This document shows positions 55,368 through 64,000 of a stretch of 64,000 nt of DNA, one piece after another. Position numbers and translations under genes: made by a program. Positions within the stretch are counted from its first letter, which is position 1; each line of letters starts with the position of its first letter. Source of the stretch: Massilia forsythiae (lineage in GTDB: Bacteria > Pseudomonadota > Gammaproteobacteria > Burkholderiales > Burkholderiaceae_D). The stretch is from positions 5,518,001 through 5,582,000 of the forward strand of contig NZ_CP051685.1 in NCBI RefSeq assembly GCF_012849555.1, read 5' to 3'. The notes under the pieces were generated by a model, which worked only from the letters and a program-made list of their open reading frames with translations, had not been told where the DNA came from and searched no databases.

Positions 55368-56738
55368 TCAGCGCACTACGCGATAGCACGGCACGTATTC
55401 CTTGCCCGGCAATTTCATGCGGCTCTGTTCCACGAACGACTGCAACAGAGCGTCCATCGGCGCCATGATCTCCGGCTCGCCGTGGATCTCGAACTTGCCG
55501 TGCTGCTCGATCGCGCGGATGCCGTCTTCCTTGACGTTGCCGGCCACCACGCCGGAAAACGCCCGCCGCAGGTTGGCCGCCAGCAGGTGCGTGGCCTGGT
55601 TCTTGTGCAAAGACAGGTTGCGCATGTTCTCGTGGGTCGGGCGGAACGGGCGCTGGAATTCCGGATCGATCTTCAGGCCCCAGTTGAAGTAATAGGCGTC
55701 GCTCCTCGACTTGCGGAATTCGCGCACCTGGCGGATACCGGTGTGCATCTCGCGCGCTACCGCTTCCGGATCGTCGACGATGATCTTGTAGCGGGCGCGC
55801 GCCGCCTCGCCCAGCGTCAGGCCGATGAACTGGTCGATCTGCTCGAAGTAGGCGCGCGCGCTGGCCGGACCGGTGAAGATCAGCGGGAACGGTTGCTCGG
55901 CATTGTCCGGATGCAGCAGGATGCCGAGGATGTACAGGATTTCCTCGGCGGTGCCGGCGCCGCCCGGGAACACCACGATGCCGTGGCCGGTGCGCACGAA
56001 GGCCTCCAGGCGCTTTTCGATGTCCGGCATGATCACCAGGTCGTTGACGATCGGGTTCGGCGACTCGGCGGCGATGATGCCCGGCTCGGAAATGCCCAGG
56101 TAGCGGCCGCCGTCGCGGCGCTGCTTGGCGTGGCCGATGGTAGCGCCCTTCATCGGCCCCTTCATCGCGCCCGGCCCGCAACCGGTGCAGATGTCCAGTT
56201 CGCGCAGGCCGAGCTGGTAGCCGACTTCCTTCGAGTAGTTGTACTCGACGCGGTTGATCGAGTGGCCGCCCCAGCACACCACCAGGTTCGGATTGCGCTG
56301 CGGCTGGATCACGTTGGCGTTGCGCAAGATGTGGAAAACGGCATCGGTGATGCCTTCCGGACGCTGCAGGTCGAAGCGCGGGTTGTCCGTGACTTCGAAG
56401 CTGACGAAGACGATGTCGCGCAGCACCGAGAACAGGTGTTCGTGGATCCCCTTGATCATCTTGCCGTCGACGAAGGCGATGCCGGGCGCGCCGCGGATGT
56501 CCAGCTTGATGCCGCGCTCGCGCTGGATGATGTTGATGTCGAAGTCCTTGTAGCGCTCCAGCAATTCCTTGCCATCGTCGATCGAACTGCCGCTGTTGAG
56601 CACCGCCAGCGCGCATTTGCGGAAGATCTGGTACAGGCCGCCCTGGCGCGTATCGAGCAGCTTCGCCACCTCGGCCTTGGACAAGACTTCGAGGCGCCCT
56701 TCCGGCGAGATCAGGGCATCGACTAACTCGTGGTTCAT
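55368..56738 (-). CDS. ppnN: Pyrimidine/purine nucleotide 5'-monophosphate nucleosidase PpnN
   Basis: 456 residues. The LOG-family catalytic core has VVFPGGAGTAEEILYILGIL (PGGxGTxxE), preceded by CTGCGPGAMKGPMKGATIGHA. Long N-terminal (MNHELVDALISPEGRLEVLS) and C-terminal (RMKLPGKEYVPCYRVVR) extensions match PpnN (YgdH) rather than the short cytokinin-type LOG enzymes. PpnN hydrolyses nucleoside monophosphates to base and ribose-5-phosphate and in E. coli is activated by (p)ppGpp. AAGGAAT precedes the ATG. It is divergent from the peptide symporter across 234 bp. Confidence 0.95.
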   Translation of the reverse strand: MNHELVDALISPEGRLEVLSKAEVAKLLDTRQGGLYQIFRKCALAVLNSGSSIDDGKELLERYKDFDINIIQRERGIKLDIRGAPGIAFVDGKMIKGIHEHLFSVLRDIVFVSFEVTDNPRFDLQRPEGITDAVFHILRNANVIQPQRNPNLVVCWGGHSINRVEYNYSKEVGYQLGLRELDICTGCGPGAMKGPMKGATIGHAKQRRDGGRYLGISEPGIIAAESPNPIVNDLVIMPDIEKRLEAFVRTGHGIVVFPGGAGTAEEILYILGILLHPDNAEQPFPLIFTGPASARAYFEQIDQFIGLTLGEAARARYKIIVDDPEAVAREMHTGIRQVREFRKSRSDAYYFNWGLKIDPEFQRPFRPTHENMRNLSLHKNQATHLLAANLRRAFSGVVAGNVKEDGIRAIEQHGKFEIHGEPEIMAPMDALLQSFVEQSRMKLPGKEYVPCYRVVR

Positions 56739-56972
56739 GTTCGCATTCCTTTTTCTGCAGTCAATCAATGTGGTGTTTCCACCAATATACGACAAGTCAA
56801 GCGGGTTTGCGGCGCCAATTGGGCGCGTGCTGCCGGCGTCAATATTCTCAATGGAAAAAATTGCCAGATTCAGTGAGATTTCCACTAAAATGCGACGCAA
56901 TCGGCCGTCCGCCCACGAAGCGGAAACCAGGCCGACGAGACATCCTAAAAAACGATTTTCAGGAGGAACCGC

Positions 56973-58475
56973 ATGAGCGGTGCAGCTACTACGACCGCCG
57001 CAGCCAAGGCGGTCCCGGAATTCAGGCAGATCATGGGGCACCCGGCGCCGCTGTGGATGCTGTTCATGACCGAGTTCTGGGAACGGTTCGCCTTCTACGG
57101 CATCCGCTGGGCCCTGGTGCTCTACATCGTCGCCCAGTTCTACGGCGGCAGCGGCGAAGGCCAGGCCGTCGCCAACCTCACCTACGGTTCCTACCTGGCG
57201 CTGGTGTATGCCGGCGCCGTCTTCGGCGGCTACATCGCCGACCGCGTGATCGGCTACCAGCGCTCGATCCTGGTCGGCGCCGTGTTCATGGCGCTCGGCC
57301 TGTTCGCCATCACCATTCCCGACCCGAATATCTTCAAGCTGGGCCTGGCCACCATCATCGTCGGCAACGGCATGTTCAAGCCGAACATCTCGACCATGGT
57401 CGGCCAGCTGTACAGCATCGCCGACCCGCGCCGCGATTCCGGCTTCACCATCTTCTATATGGGTATCAACACCGGCGCCTTCATCGCGCCGATCCTGACC
57501 CAGGTGCTGGCCCAGAACGTGTTCGGCAGCGGCGGCATGCCGGCGTATAAAGTCGTGTTCTTCGCCGCCGGCATCGGCATGCTGCTGTCGCTGGTGTGGT
57601 TCTATATCGGCCGCCGCCAGCTGCAGGGCATCGGCGCCCCGGCCGGCGCCGCCGCCAGCCCGGCGCGCGTCGCCTACGTCGTGATCGGCGCGCTGGTCGT
57701 GATCCCGGGCGTGTACTTCCTGCTGCAGTTGGGCGCCGAACGCCTGCAGGGCATCCTGTCGGTGCTGTTCGTGCTGCTGGCGGTGATGCTGCTGGTCGAA
57801 GGCATCCGCGAAGGCAAGGTCTCGCGCGACAAGACCATCGCCATGCTGATCATCTTCTTCTTCAACGTGATGTTCTGGTGCTTCTTCGAGCAGGCCGGCA
57901 GCTCGTTCACCTTCCTGGCCGAGAACATCGTGCGCCGCGACTTCGGCGGCTGGACCTTCCCGACGGCCTGGTTCCAGTCGGTGAACTCGATCGCCATCAT
58001 CACCTGCGCGCCGCTGGTCGCCGCCACCTGGGTCGCGCTGGGCCGCAAGAACCCGTCGATCCCGCGCAAGTTCGGCCTGGGCCTGCTGTTCAACGGCCTC
58101 GCCTTCCTGCTGCTGATGTACGCGTTGACCCACCTGATCGGCGCCGACAACAAGATCCCGTTCTGGACCCTGTTCATGGTCTACGTGATCCAGTCGGTGG
58201 GCGAGCTGTGCCTGTCGCCGATCGGCCTGTCGATGGTCACCAAGCTGGCGCCGACGCGCCTGGTCGGCCTGGGCATGGGCGGCTGGTTCCTGTCGACCGG
58301 CATCGGCAACAATTTGTCGGGCATCTTCGCCAGCTTCGTCTCGGGCGAAAAAGGCATGTCGCCGGAATCGGCGCTGGAGGGTTACACCTTCGGTTTCTGG
58401 GCGCTGATCGGTTCGGGCGTACTGTTGTTCCTGGTCGCACCGTTGATCCAGCGGCTGATGCATGGCGTGAAGTAA
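56973..58475 (+). CDS. Proton-dependent oligopeptide transporter (POT/PTR2 family)
   Basis: 500 residues with about 14 membrane helices. The diagnostic ExxERFxFYG motif is TEFWERFAFYGIRWALVLYI in helix 1. Other PTR signatures are GGYIADRVIGYQRSILVGA and FTIFYMGINTGAFIAPIL in helix 5, with FEQAGSSFTFLAE (ExxxS) in helix 7. It imports di- and tripeptides with protons. AGGAGGA gives a strong ribosome binding site 6 nt before the ATG. A hairpin follows at 58495-58518. Confidence 0.95.
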   Translation: MSGAATTTAAAKAVPEFRQIMGHPAPLWMLFMTEFWERFAFYGIRWALVLYIVAQFYGGSGEGQAVANLTYGSYLALVYAGAVFGGYIADRVIGYQRSILVGAVFMALGLFAITIPDPNIFKLGLATIIVGNGMFKPNISTMVGQLYSIADPRRDSGFTIFYMGINTGAFIAPILTQVLAQNVFGSGGMPAYKVVFFAAGIGMLLSLVWFYIGRRQLQGIGAPAGAAASPARVAYVVIGALVVIPGVYFLLQLGAERLQGILSVLFVLLAVMLLVEGIREGKVSRDKTIAMLIIFFFNVMFWCFFEQAGSSFTFLAENIVRRDFGGWTFPTAWFQSVNSIAIITCAPLVAATWVALGRKNPSIPRKFGLGLLFNGLAFLLLMYALTHLIGADNKIPFWTLFMVYVIQSVGELCLSPIGLSMVTKLAPTRLVGLGMGGWFLSTGIGNNLSGIFASFVSGEKGMSPESALEGYTFGFWALIGSGVLLFLVAPLIQRLMHGVK

Positions 58476-58494
58476 GCGTCGACACTGCCATGAA

Positions 58495-58518
58495 AACGGC
58501 GGCCTGCGGGCCGCCGTT
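58495..58518 (+). terminator. Hairpin after the peptide symporter gene
   Basis: The 10-bp stem AACGGCGGCC / GGCCGCCGTT (58495-58504, 58509-58518) has loop TGCG; the following GTTCTT is a poor T-run, so termination may be partial. Confidence 0.6.
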
Positions 58519-58610
58519 GTTCTTGGCGCTATCCAGACGGTGCGGTTTTTCATGCAACAATGTTCTTGAACGAACCGACGCCGGCGTCGGCTTGCCCCAA
58601 GCTTGCCGCT

Positions 58611-59903
58611 ATGCCGACCCGATTCCAGTTCTTCTTCAACCGCCTGCGCGAGCGCCTCTGGGTCAAGCCATTGATCGCCTGCGTTCTTGCGGTCGCGGGG
58701 GTGCTGCTGGCGCACCTCGCCGATAGTCTGCCCGGCGACTGGAAGGTGCCCGAGATTGCCCAAGGTTCCGTCGTCGACCTGCTGAAGATCATCGCCGGCA
58801 GCATGCTAGGCGTCGCCACCTTCGCCGTGGCCTCGATGGTGGCGGCCTATGCCTCCACCGGCCAGTCGGCGACCGCGCGCGCGTTTCCGCTGGTCGTCGC
58901 CGACGACGTGTCACAGAACGCACTGTCGATCTTCGTCGGCGCCTTCATCGTCGCGATCGTCGGATTGAGCGCCACTACCAACGATTATTTCGGCAAGAAG
59001 GGCCGCTTCACCCTGTTCGTGCTGACCCTGGTGACGCTGGCCACCGTGGTGCTGGTGTTCGTGCGCTGGGTCGATAGCATCGCGCGCCTGGGCCGGCTGG
59101 GCGCGGTGATCGCCAAGGTAGAACAGGCCACGGCCACCGCCATGCAGCGGCGCAAGCTGCATCCCTGCCTGGGCGGCATGGCTGCCGACGGCCCGGCGCC
59201 GGGCTCCGCCTTCCACGGCGACGCCATCGGCTACCTGCAGCGCGTGGACATGTCCGCGCTGCAGCGCCTGGCCGAGAAGCACCGGGTGCGCATCAGCCTT
59301 GCCGTCCTGCCCGGCACCATGATCGTCCCCTCGCGGCCGCTCGGCCATGTGCATCCGCTGGACGCCGGCCATGTGCCGATCGACGCAGCCTTGTTGCGGG
59401 AGGCGTTCACCATTGGTCCGCATCGCCATTTCGACGAAGACCCGCGCTTCGGCCTGGTGGTGCTCGCCGAGATCGCCTCGCGCGCCCTGTCACCCGGCAT
59501 CAACGACGCCGGTACGGCGATCGGCGTCCTGGGTTCACTGCACCGGCTGTTCGCCGTATGGACCGACCCGGTCCAGCCGGAAGAGCCGGAGTACGATCTG
59601 GTCGCGATGCCTGCGCTGCCGCTCGAAGAGATGTTCGAGGATGCCTTCCCCGCCATCGCGCGCGACGGTGGCGGCCAGATCGAGGTGGCGATGCGCATCC
59701 AGAAGGTGCTGGGGGAAATCGGCCGGTGCGGGCGCGCCGGGGCGCGCAGCGGCGCCCGTCGCCATGCCGCGCACGCGCTGGCGCGCGCCGAGCTCGCGCT
59801 GGACTTTCCGGCCGATGTCCGCTTGCTACAGCGGCGCCATGCCGACTACTGGGATGACGCGCCTGCCGCGGCGGACCCGGGCTGCTCGCACGAAAAAGAG
59901 TAA
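58611..59903 (+). CDS. DUF2254 family membrane protein
   Basis: 430 residues from MPTRFQFFFNRLRERLWV (ATG 58611); an in-frame ATG at 58560 would add 17. Neither has a clear ribosome binding site. There are four membrane helices in the first 160 residues (IACVLAVAGVLLAHLAD; VVDLLKIIAGSMLGVATFAVASMVAAY; ALSIFVGAFIVAIVGLSA; FTLFVLTLVTLATVVLVFVRW). A long soluble domain follows, with GYLQRVDMSALQRLAEKHRV and FGLVVLAEIASRALSPGINDAGTAI, the conserved DUF2254 'RALSPGINDPxTA' region. Function unknown. It is followed 19 nt later by a CPA1 antiporter gene. Confidence 0.9.
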   Translation: MPTRFQFFFNRLRERLWVKPLIACVLAVAGVLLAHLADSLPGDWKVPEIAQGSVVDLLKIIAGSMLGVATFAVASMVAAYASTGQSATARAFPLVVADDVSQNALSIFVGAFIVAIVGLSATTNDYFGKKGRFTLFVLTLVTLATVVLVFVRWVDSIARLGRLGAVIAKVEQATATAMQRRKLHPCLGGMAADGPAPGSAFHGDAIGYLQRVDMSALQRLAEKHRVRISLAVLPGTMIVPSRPLGHVHPLDAGHVPIDAALLREAFTIGPHRHFDEDPRFGLVVLAEIASRALSPGINDAGTAIGVLGSLHRLFAVWTDPVQPEEPEYDLVAMPALPLEEMFEDAFPAIARDGGGQIEVAMRIQKVLGEIGRCGRAGARSGARRHAAHALARAELALDFPADVRLLQRRHADYWDDAPAAADPGCSHEKE

Positions 59904-59922
59904 TTCGCTCGAAAGGTTTGCC

Positions 59923-61161
59923 ATGTCGGAACTCGTTCCTATCCTGATCGTCATCACCGCCGTGATCGCCTGGTTCAATGCGCGCTTCCTCAAGCTGCCT
60001 TCGACCATCGGCGTGATGACCGCCGCCCTGGTCCTGTCGGCCGCCATGCTGGCGCTCGACCACGCCGGCTACGGACGGCTGCGCGAACTCGCCACCGAAT
60101 TGTTCGGCACCATCGATTTTTCCGAGGTGCTGATGCAGGGGATGCTGAGCATGCTCCTGTTCGCCGGGGCGTTGCAGGTGGACCTGCACAGCCTGGCGCG
60201 CTACCGCTGGCAGGTGGGCCTGCTGGCGGTATTCGGCACCGTCGTGGCGGCCTTGCTGATCGGACTCGGGCTATACCACCTACTGCCGCTGGTCGGCCTG
60301 GCGCTGCCACTGCCTTTCTGCATGGTGTTCGGTGCCCTGATCGCGCCGACCGATCCGATCTCCGTCACCGGCCTGCTGCACAAGATGAAGGCGCCGCCCA
60401 ACCTGTCGACGGTGATCGCGGGAGAATCCCTGTTCAACGACGGCGTCGGTATCGTCGTGTTCACCGTGATGGCCGCCGTCGCCACGCAGCACCAGGTGCC
60501 GGACGCCGGCCACACTGCCCTGTTGCTGGTGCGCGAAGGAGTGGGCGGCCTGGCCTACGGCCTGGTGCTGGGGTGGATCACCTACCAAATGCTAAAGAGC
60601 ATCGACAGCTACCAGGAAGAAGTGCTGCTGACGCTGGCCCTCGTCGTCGGCGGCTACGGCCTGGCCCACGTGCTCGGCGTTTCCGGCCCGCTGGCGATGG
60701 TAGCTGCGGGCATCCTGATCGGCAACCTTGGCCGCCGCAAGGCGATGTCGGACACGACGCGCCAGCACGTCGACCAGTTCTGGGAACTGCTCGATTCGAT
60801 GCTCAACGCGGTGCTGTTCGTGCTGATCGGCTTCGAAGCCCTGGTGCTGCCGTTTTCCGGCACGCTGCTGGCGGCGGGCGCGGTGGCGGTCGCCGTGACC
60901 TTGGCGGCACGCCTGCTGAGCGCCGGCTTGCCGGTGGCGCTGCTGGGACGGCATTCGGGCCTGCCGCAAGGCGCCTGGCAAGTGCTGACCTGGGGCGGTC
61001 TGCGCGGCGGCATCTCGGTGGCGCTGGCACTCTCGCTGCCGGCCAGCGCGCAACGGGATGCCCTGGTGACCATCACCTACCTGGTCGTGGTGTTCTCGGT
61101 CCTAGTCCAGGGCCTCAGCGTGGAAAGACTGGTGCGCAAGGTGGTCAATCCGGGAGCGTGA
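59923..61161 (+). CDS. CPA1-type Na+/H+ (cation/proton) antiporter
   Basis: 412 residues, about 12 membrane helices. The ion-binding ND-type segment is VFGALIAPTDPISVTGLLHK (TDP) followed by AGESLFNDGVGIVVFTVM (FND). LLTWGGLRGG-type wording occurs near the end (VLTWGGLRGGISVALAL). These match NhaP/CPA1 exchangers, which swap cytoplasmic Na+ or K+ for protons. There is no large C-terminal regulatory domain. AAAGG precedes the ATG by about 7 nt. It is probably co-transcribed with the DUF2254 gene and convergent with the MscS-type channel. Confidence 0.92.
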   Translation: MSELVPILIVITAVIAWFNARFLKLPSTIGVMTAALVLSAAMLALDHAGYGRLRELATELFGTIDFSEVLMQGMLSMLLFAGALQVDLHSLARYRWQVGLLAVFGTVVAALLIGLGLYHLLPLVGLALPLPFCMVFGALIAPTDPISVTGLLHKMKAPPNLSTVIAGESLFNDGVGIVVFTVMAAVATQHQVPDAGHTALLLVREGVGGLAYGLVLGWITYQMLKSIDSYQEEVLLTLALVVGGYGLAHVLGVSGPLAMVAAGILIGNLGRRKAMSDTTRQHVDQFWELLDSMLNAVLFVLIGFEALVLPFSGTLLAAGAVAVAVTLAARLLSAGLPVALLGRHSGLPQGAWQVLTWGGLRGGISVALALSLPASAQRDALVTITYLVVVFSVLVQGLSVERLVRKVVNPGA

Positions 61162-61200
61162 ACGGCGGCGTGCCGCGCACCGGGCCACCCATCAAACGCT

Positions 61201-62205
61201 TCAGGCGCTCGCCGCCGTCCCGTCCGCGCGCTCGCCATCGCCGCTAGCGTCCCCGGAGGCGCCGTCGTACAACTGGGGGCGGCGCGTACGCGCCGGCGCC
61301 GGCACCTCGCTTTTGCCCGCCGGCCATCCTTCGCGCTGGCGGCGCCGGTCGCCGTCGGTTTCCTCGGTCTGGTCGTGCAACAGCACTTGCCGGGTCGGAT
61401 ACGGCAAGTCGATGCCGTTCTCAGCGAGCGCGGCCTTGACGCGCTCCAGCACCTGGTCCTGTACCGCCAGCGCGTCGGCACGTCGTGGCGGCCGGATCCA
61501 CCAGCGCATGCGCAGCGTGACGCCGGCGTCCGCATAGTTCAGCAGCAGGACGTCCGGCGCCGGGTCCTGCTCGACTTCGGACACGTCCGCCATCGCCTCG
61601 CGCATCAGGCGCTTGGCCGCCCCGATGTCGTCGCCGTTGCCGATCACCACATCGTATTGCAGGCGCCGTGTCGGGTAGGCGGTGTTGACGATGAAGGTGC
61701 CCTTGTACAGGTCGGCATTGGGGATGATCACCAGGCGGCCGTCATAGGTGCGCATCTTGGTCGCGCGCGTCTCGATCTGCTCGATCGTGCCCTCGAAGTT
61801 GCCGAACACGATCTGGTCGCCGATGCGGAAGGGTTCGCCCACCAGGATCAGGATACCCGCCAGGAAATTTTCGAAGATATCCTTGAACGCGAAGCCGATG
61901 GCGATGCCGGTAATGCCCAGTGCGCTGATCAAATTGCCGGGGGTGAATGAGGGAAAGGCGATGGTCATCGCCAGCAGCAAGCCCATCAGGTACAAGCCCC
62001 ATTGCGCCATGCGCCCGAGCACCAGCACCAGGTTCTGGTGGTACTTGCGGGCGCTGAGGCGCTCGACCAGGCTGCGTGTCCAGCGCGCGATCAGCACGAA
62101 CAGCAGCATGACGACGACGGCGATCACGACGTTGGGCAACAGGCGCATGGCGCTGATGCCGATGGCGTGCATGCGCTGGTATGCGATCGCGATTTCCTCT
62201 GACAT
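61201..62205 (-). CDS. MscS-family mechanosensitive ion channel
   Basis: 334 residues from MSEEIAIAYQRM. Three N-terminal membrane helices (LPNVVIAVVVMLLFVLIAR; WGLYLMGLLLAMTIAF; LISALGITGIAIGFAFKDIFENFLAGILILV as the pore-lining helix) are followed by the beta domain (FRIGDQIVFGNFEGTIEQIETRATKMRTYDGRLVIIPNADL in outline) and a C-terminal alpha/beta vestibule. The C-terminus carries a hydrophilic, Arg/Asp-rich tail of about 55 residues. MscS channels open on hypo-osmotic shock to release solutes. It lies head to tail after the anti-sigma gene with a 56-nt gap. Confidence 0.93.
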   Translation of the reverse strand: MSEEIAIAYQRMHAIGISAMRLLPNVVIAVVVMLLFVLIARWTRSLVERLSARKYHQNLVLVLGRMAQWGLYLMGLLLAMTIAFPSFTPGNLISALGITGIAIGFAFKDIFENFLAGILILVGEPFRIGDQIVFGNFEGTIEQIETRATKMRTYDGRLVIIPNADLYKGTFIVNTAYPTRRLQYDVVIGNGDDIGAAKRLMREAMADVSEVEQDPAPDVLLLNYADAGVTLRMRWWIRPPRRADALAVQDQVLERVKAALAENGIDLPYPTRQVLLHDQTEETDGDRRRQREGWPAGKSEVPAPARTRRPQLYDGASGDASGDGERADGTAASA

Positions 62206-62261
62206 GGGCCGGGATTTCCTTGTTCTGGTTGATCGATGCGCCATCATGGCGCCGGCACGGC

Positions 62262-62963
62262 CTACATCACCCGCACCCAGTTGCCCTTGTACAGGATCGG
62301 CCCAGTCGGCCCCTTCGGATCGCGCGAGCCGCCCTTCGGCTCGAGCGACACCGCCAGCATCGCCACGTCCGGCTGCAGCGAACTGCCGGTCAGCGCCAGC
62401 GTGCTCTCGCGGCCGGCCAGCAGGCCGAGCGAACGCGGCGCGCCGCTCGTCGGCACTGCCCACAGCTGCAGCGTCCTGTCGTCGGCCACGGCGACACCGC
62501 CCACCAGGCGCACGGTCAAGGTCTTGCGGCGCTCGTCGCCGGTCAGCAGCAGCGCCGGCTGCGCCTTGTCGTCCGCCAGCGTGGCGATGTAGTCGTAGCG
62601 CGGCGCCGCCTCCTTGTAGGTGCCCAGCGCGACGGCCAGCACCAGCGCCGCCGCCACCGCCGCGCTACTGAGGCCGCGCCAGAACGCCAGCGATTCGTTG
62701 CGCCAGAATTGCCAGGCGGCGTGGCCGCGCTGCAGGTCCAGGCGCCGCGCGATCGTGTCCCACACCAGCTTGCGCGGCTGCACGGCGGGCGCGAATCCGG
62801 CCATCGGCATGAGCCGGTCCTGCCACTCGTCCGCCATGCGGCGCAGCGCGGCGTCGCCGTGCAGGTGGGCTTCGAAGCGGCGGCGGGCGCCGCCCTTCAG
62901 GGTGCCGAGCACGTACTGCGCCGCCAGCTTGTCGCCCAGGTCGGGCTTGTCACGCAAATTCAT
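62262..62963 (-). CDS. Anti-sigma factor, RskA/ChrR-like
   Basis: 233 residues. The N-terminal domain ([42 protein letters not shown]) is the anti-sigma helix bundle with the 'AAQYVLGTL' signature. One membrane helix ([19 protein letters not shown]) leads to a periplasmic RskA domain ([37 protein letters not shown]). The ATG overlaps the sigma gene stop by 4 nt (ATGA). It should hold the cognate sigma factor at the membrane until a periplasmic signal triggers its release. Confidence 0.93.
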   Translation of the reverse strand: MNLRDKPDLGDKLAAQYVLGTLKGGARRRFEAHLHGDAALRRMADEWQDRLMPMAGFAPAVQPRKLVWDTIARRLDLQRGHAAWQFWRNESLAFWRGLSSAAVAAALVLAVALGTYKEAAPRYDYIATLADDKAQPALLLTGDERRKTLTVRLVGGVAVADDRTLQLWAVPTSGAPRSLGLLAGRESTLALTGSSLQPDVAMLAVSLEPKGGSRDPKGPTGPILYKGNWVRVM

Positions 62964-63547
62964 GGTCGATCGCCTCTTGCCAGGCAGGTTTTCAGCCGTT
63001 CCAGGCTACGGCGGATCCAGGTCTTGACGGTGCCGAGCGGCAGCGCCATGTGCTGCGCCACTTCCTGGTGCGACAGGTCGTGGAAAAACGCCAGGCCCAC
63101 CGCCTGGCGATGCAGGCCTTCCAGCGCCGACATGCAGACCGCCAGCGCCTTGGCCTCGCGGCCGATTTCCAGCGCTTCGATGGGCGTCGCATTCGGGTCC
63201 TGCAGCGCGCTCGCCACGTCCTTGTCGAACGGCTCGGCGCCCAGGTCGACCTGGACGCCGGCGTCATGCAGCAGGTCGAAGCACTTGTTGCGCACGATCG
63301 TCGTCATCCACGTCATCGGCGCCGCCAGCTGGCTCTGGTAGGTGTGGGCCTTGTTCCAGATCGCCACGAAACTGTCCTGCAGCGCCTCCTCGGCCAGTTC
63401 GCGCTTGGCCAGGATGCGCAGCGCGAAGCCGTACAGCCTGGCCGACGTCGCTTCGTACAGGCGGCGGAAGGCGACGGCGTCGTGCTGCGCCGTGCCTTGC
63501 AGCCAGGCACGCAACTGCGCGGGATCGGAAGTGCGGGAATCGGACAC
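62960..63547 (-). CDS. ECF RNA polymerase sigma factor
   Basis: 195 residues from the GTG at 63547 (AAGG about 6 nt upstream). An ATG at 63592 would add 15 residues. Region 2: [36 protein letters not shown] and [17 protein letters not shown]. Region 4: [38 protein letters not shown]. The pairing with an RskA-type anti-sigma places it near SigK-like ECF groups. Its stop overlaps the anti-sigma start. The gene lies downstream of the ferritin-like gene on the same strand, a plausible regulon member (inference). Confidence 0.95.
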   Translation of the reverse strand: MSDSRTSDPAQLRAWLQGTAQHDAVAFRRLYEATSARLYGFALRILAKRELAEEALQDSFVAIWNKAHTYQSQLAAPMTWMTTIVRNKCFDLLHDAGVQVDLGAEPFDKDVASALQDPNATPIEALEIGREAKALAVCMSALEGLHRQAVGLAFFHDLSHQEVAQHMALPLGTVKTWIRRSLERLKTCLARGDRP

Positions 63548-63679
63548 TACGGGCCTTGTCAGGAATGCCACATGGCAGTTGGATGACAACATACCATGCT
63601 GATGACCTGCACACGACTGCCACTGCAAAATTGTTTCAGGCAATCGTGTACGGCGAGGCCGCGCCGGCTGGACTCGCGT

Positions 63680-64000
63680 TTATGCGTACGCCGTGCTCAT
63701 GTTCAGCGTGCCGTTCGCGCCCTTCGGGAAGAACCCGCCCATCGTGACCGATTCCTTGGTCAAATACACGATGTTCAGCACGTCGCCCGGTGAACGGCTG
63801 TAGGCGATGCCGTTGGCGTCCGTCGGCACGATGTTCGATGCCGTCGCATCGCTGGCATTGACGATGCCCTGGTCGACGTCGGCCGCGTTGTCGAGACTGT
63901 CGCGTGCATCCGAGATCGCGCCGGCGCCGGTGCGCAGGGCCGGCGTGCTCAAGCCCTTGGTGTACAGGACGGTCCGGATCAGGCCGGCGTGATAGGCCTC
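63680..64000 (-). CDS. Ferritin-like domain protein, C-terminal part (5' end outside window)
   Basis: The last 106 residues are visible, opening EAYHAGLIRTVLYTKGLSTP and ending GGFFPKGANGTLNMSTAYA. The E-x2-H motif in EAYHAGLIR is a di-iron-type ligand pair, and the 'NIVYLTKESVTMGGFFPKGANG' end is typical of Ferritin_2 (desiccation-related, Rds1-like) proteins. Members are usually exported and linked to stress. The N-terminus, signal peptide and first metal ligands lie outside. It is upstream of the ECF sigma gene, separated by 132 nt. Confidence 0.85.
   Translation of the reverse strand, partial: EAYHAGLIRTVLYTKGLSTPALRTGAGAISDARDSLDNAADVDQGIVNASDATASNIVPTDANGIAYSRSPGDVLNIVYLTKESVTMGGFFPKGANGTLNMSTAYA

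Overview
The window is chromosomal DNA of a high-GC betaproteobacterium, most likely an Oxalobacteraceae member close to Massilia/Telluria. This rests on gene content and composition: PEP-CTERM exosortase substrates including a CCXG-type protein, Burkholderiales-type LolCD, PpnN, RecJ and RF2, a complete pqqABCDE operon, frequent GTG/TTG starts, and a dispersed GTCCCCGC-CTGC-GCGGGGAC palindrome. No tRNA, rRNA, CRISPR array or prophage was seen.

Layout. 1-5.4 kb: the tail of a chemotaxis receptor, a threonine-aldolase-type lyase, a TetR regulator with its operator plus a DUF1348 protein, thyA-folA, and a DUF4337 membrane protein. 5.5-11.3 kb: a CCXG PEP-CTERM protein, an Orn/Lys/Arg decarboxylase, dcd, an alpha/beta hydrolase and a Spy/CpxP-like periplasmic protein. 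11.4-13.8 kb: a CpxR/CpxA-like two-component system divergent from the Spy/CpxP gene, with an exact GTAAA-N5-GTAAA CpxR box between them. 13.8-18.4 kb: a large UPF1-like SF1 helicase, a small secreted protein and a lipoprotein. 18.4-27.6 kb, all minus strand: comEC preceded by an orphan type VI secretion cargo module, vgrG - Tle-type lipase - truncated immunity gene - full-length Tli4-type immunity gene.

27.6-28.1 kb holds a MITE-like element with perfect 18-bp terminal inverted repeats and an 8-bp target duplication, inserted in a copy of the dispersed palindrome. 28.1-33.9 kb is housekeeping: TatD nuclease, LolD, LolC/E, a conserved hypothetical and RecJ. 33.9-38.4 kb is accessory: a PEP-CTERM protein, a GH16 beta-glucanase with a promoter and overlapping operator, a CheB relic, a SnoaL-like secreted protein and a RES toxin with a toxin-binding-domain-only antitoxin. 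38.5-46.6 kb: an MFS transporter, a DUF2288 protein, an M16C peptidase and pqqABCDE, including the 24-residue pqqA.

46.6-64 kb: a chemotaxis receptor, an HTH-GAF regulator, a Sel1-like protein, a 2',3'-cyclic nucleotidase, prfB with its programmed +1 frameshift, a HAD phosphatase, lysS, ppnN, a POT peptide symporter, a DUF2254 protein, a CPA1 antiporter, an MscS channel, and an ECF sigma/anti-sigma pair downstream of a partial ferritin-like gene at the right edge.

Functionally the strongest modules are envelope stress sensing (Cpx), interbacterial antagonism (VgrG/Tle/Tli), PQQ cofactor synthesis with a candidate protease, and beta-glucan degradation. No single gene set is clearly an undescribed system. 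The closest leads are the helicase with a coiled-coil insertion, the HTH-less RES antitoxin, and the M16C-PQQ association.
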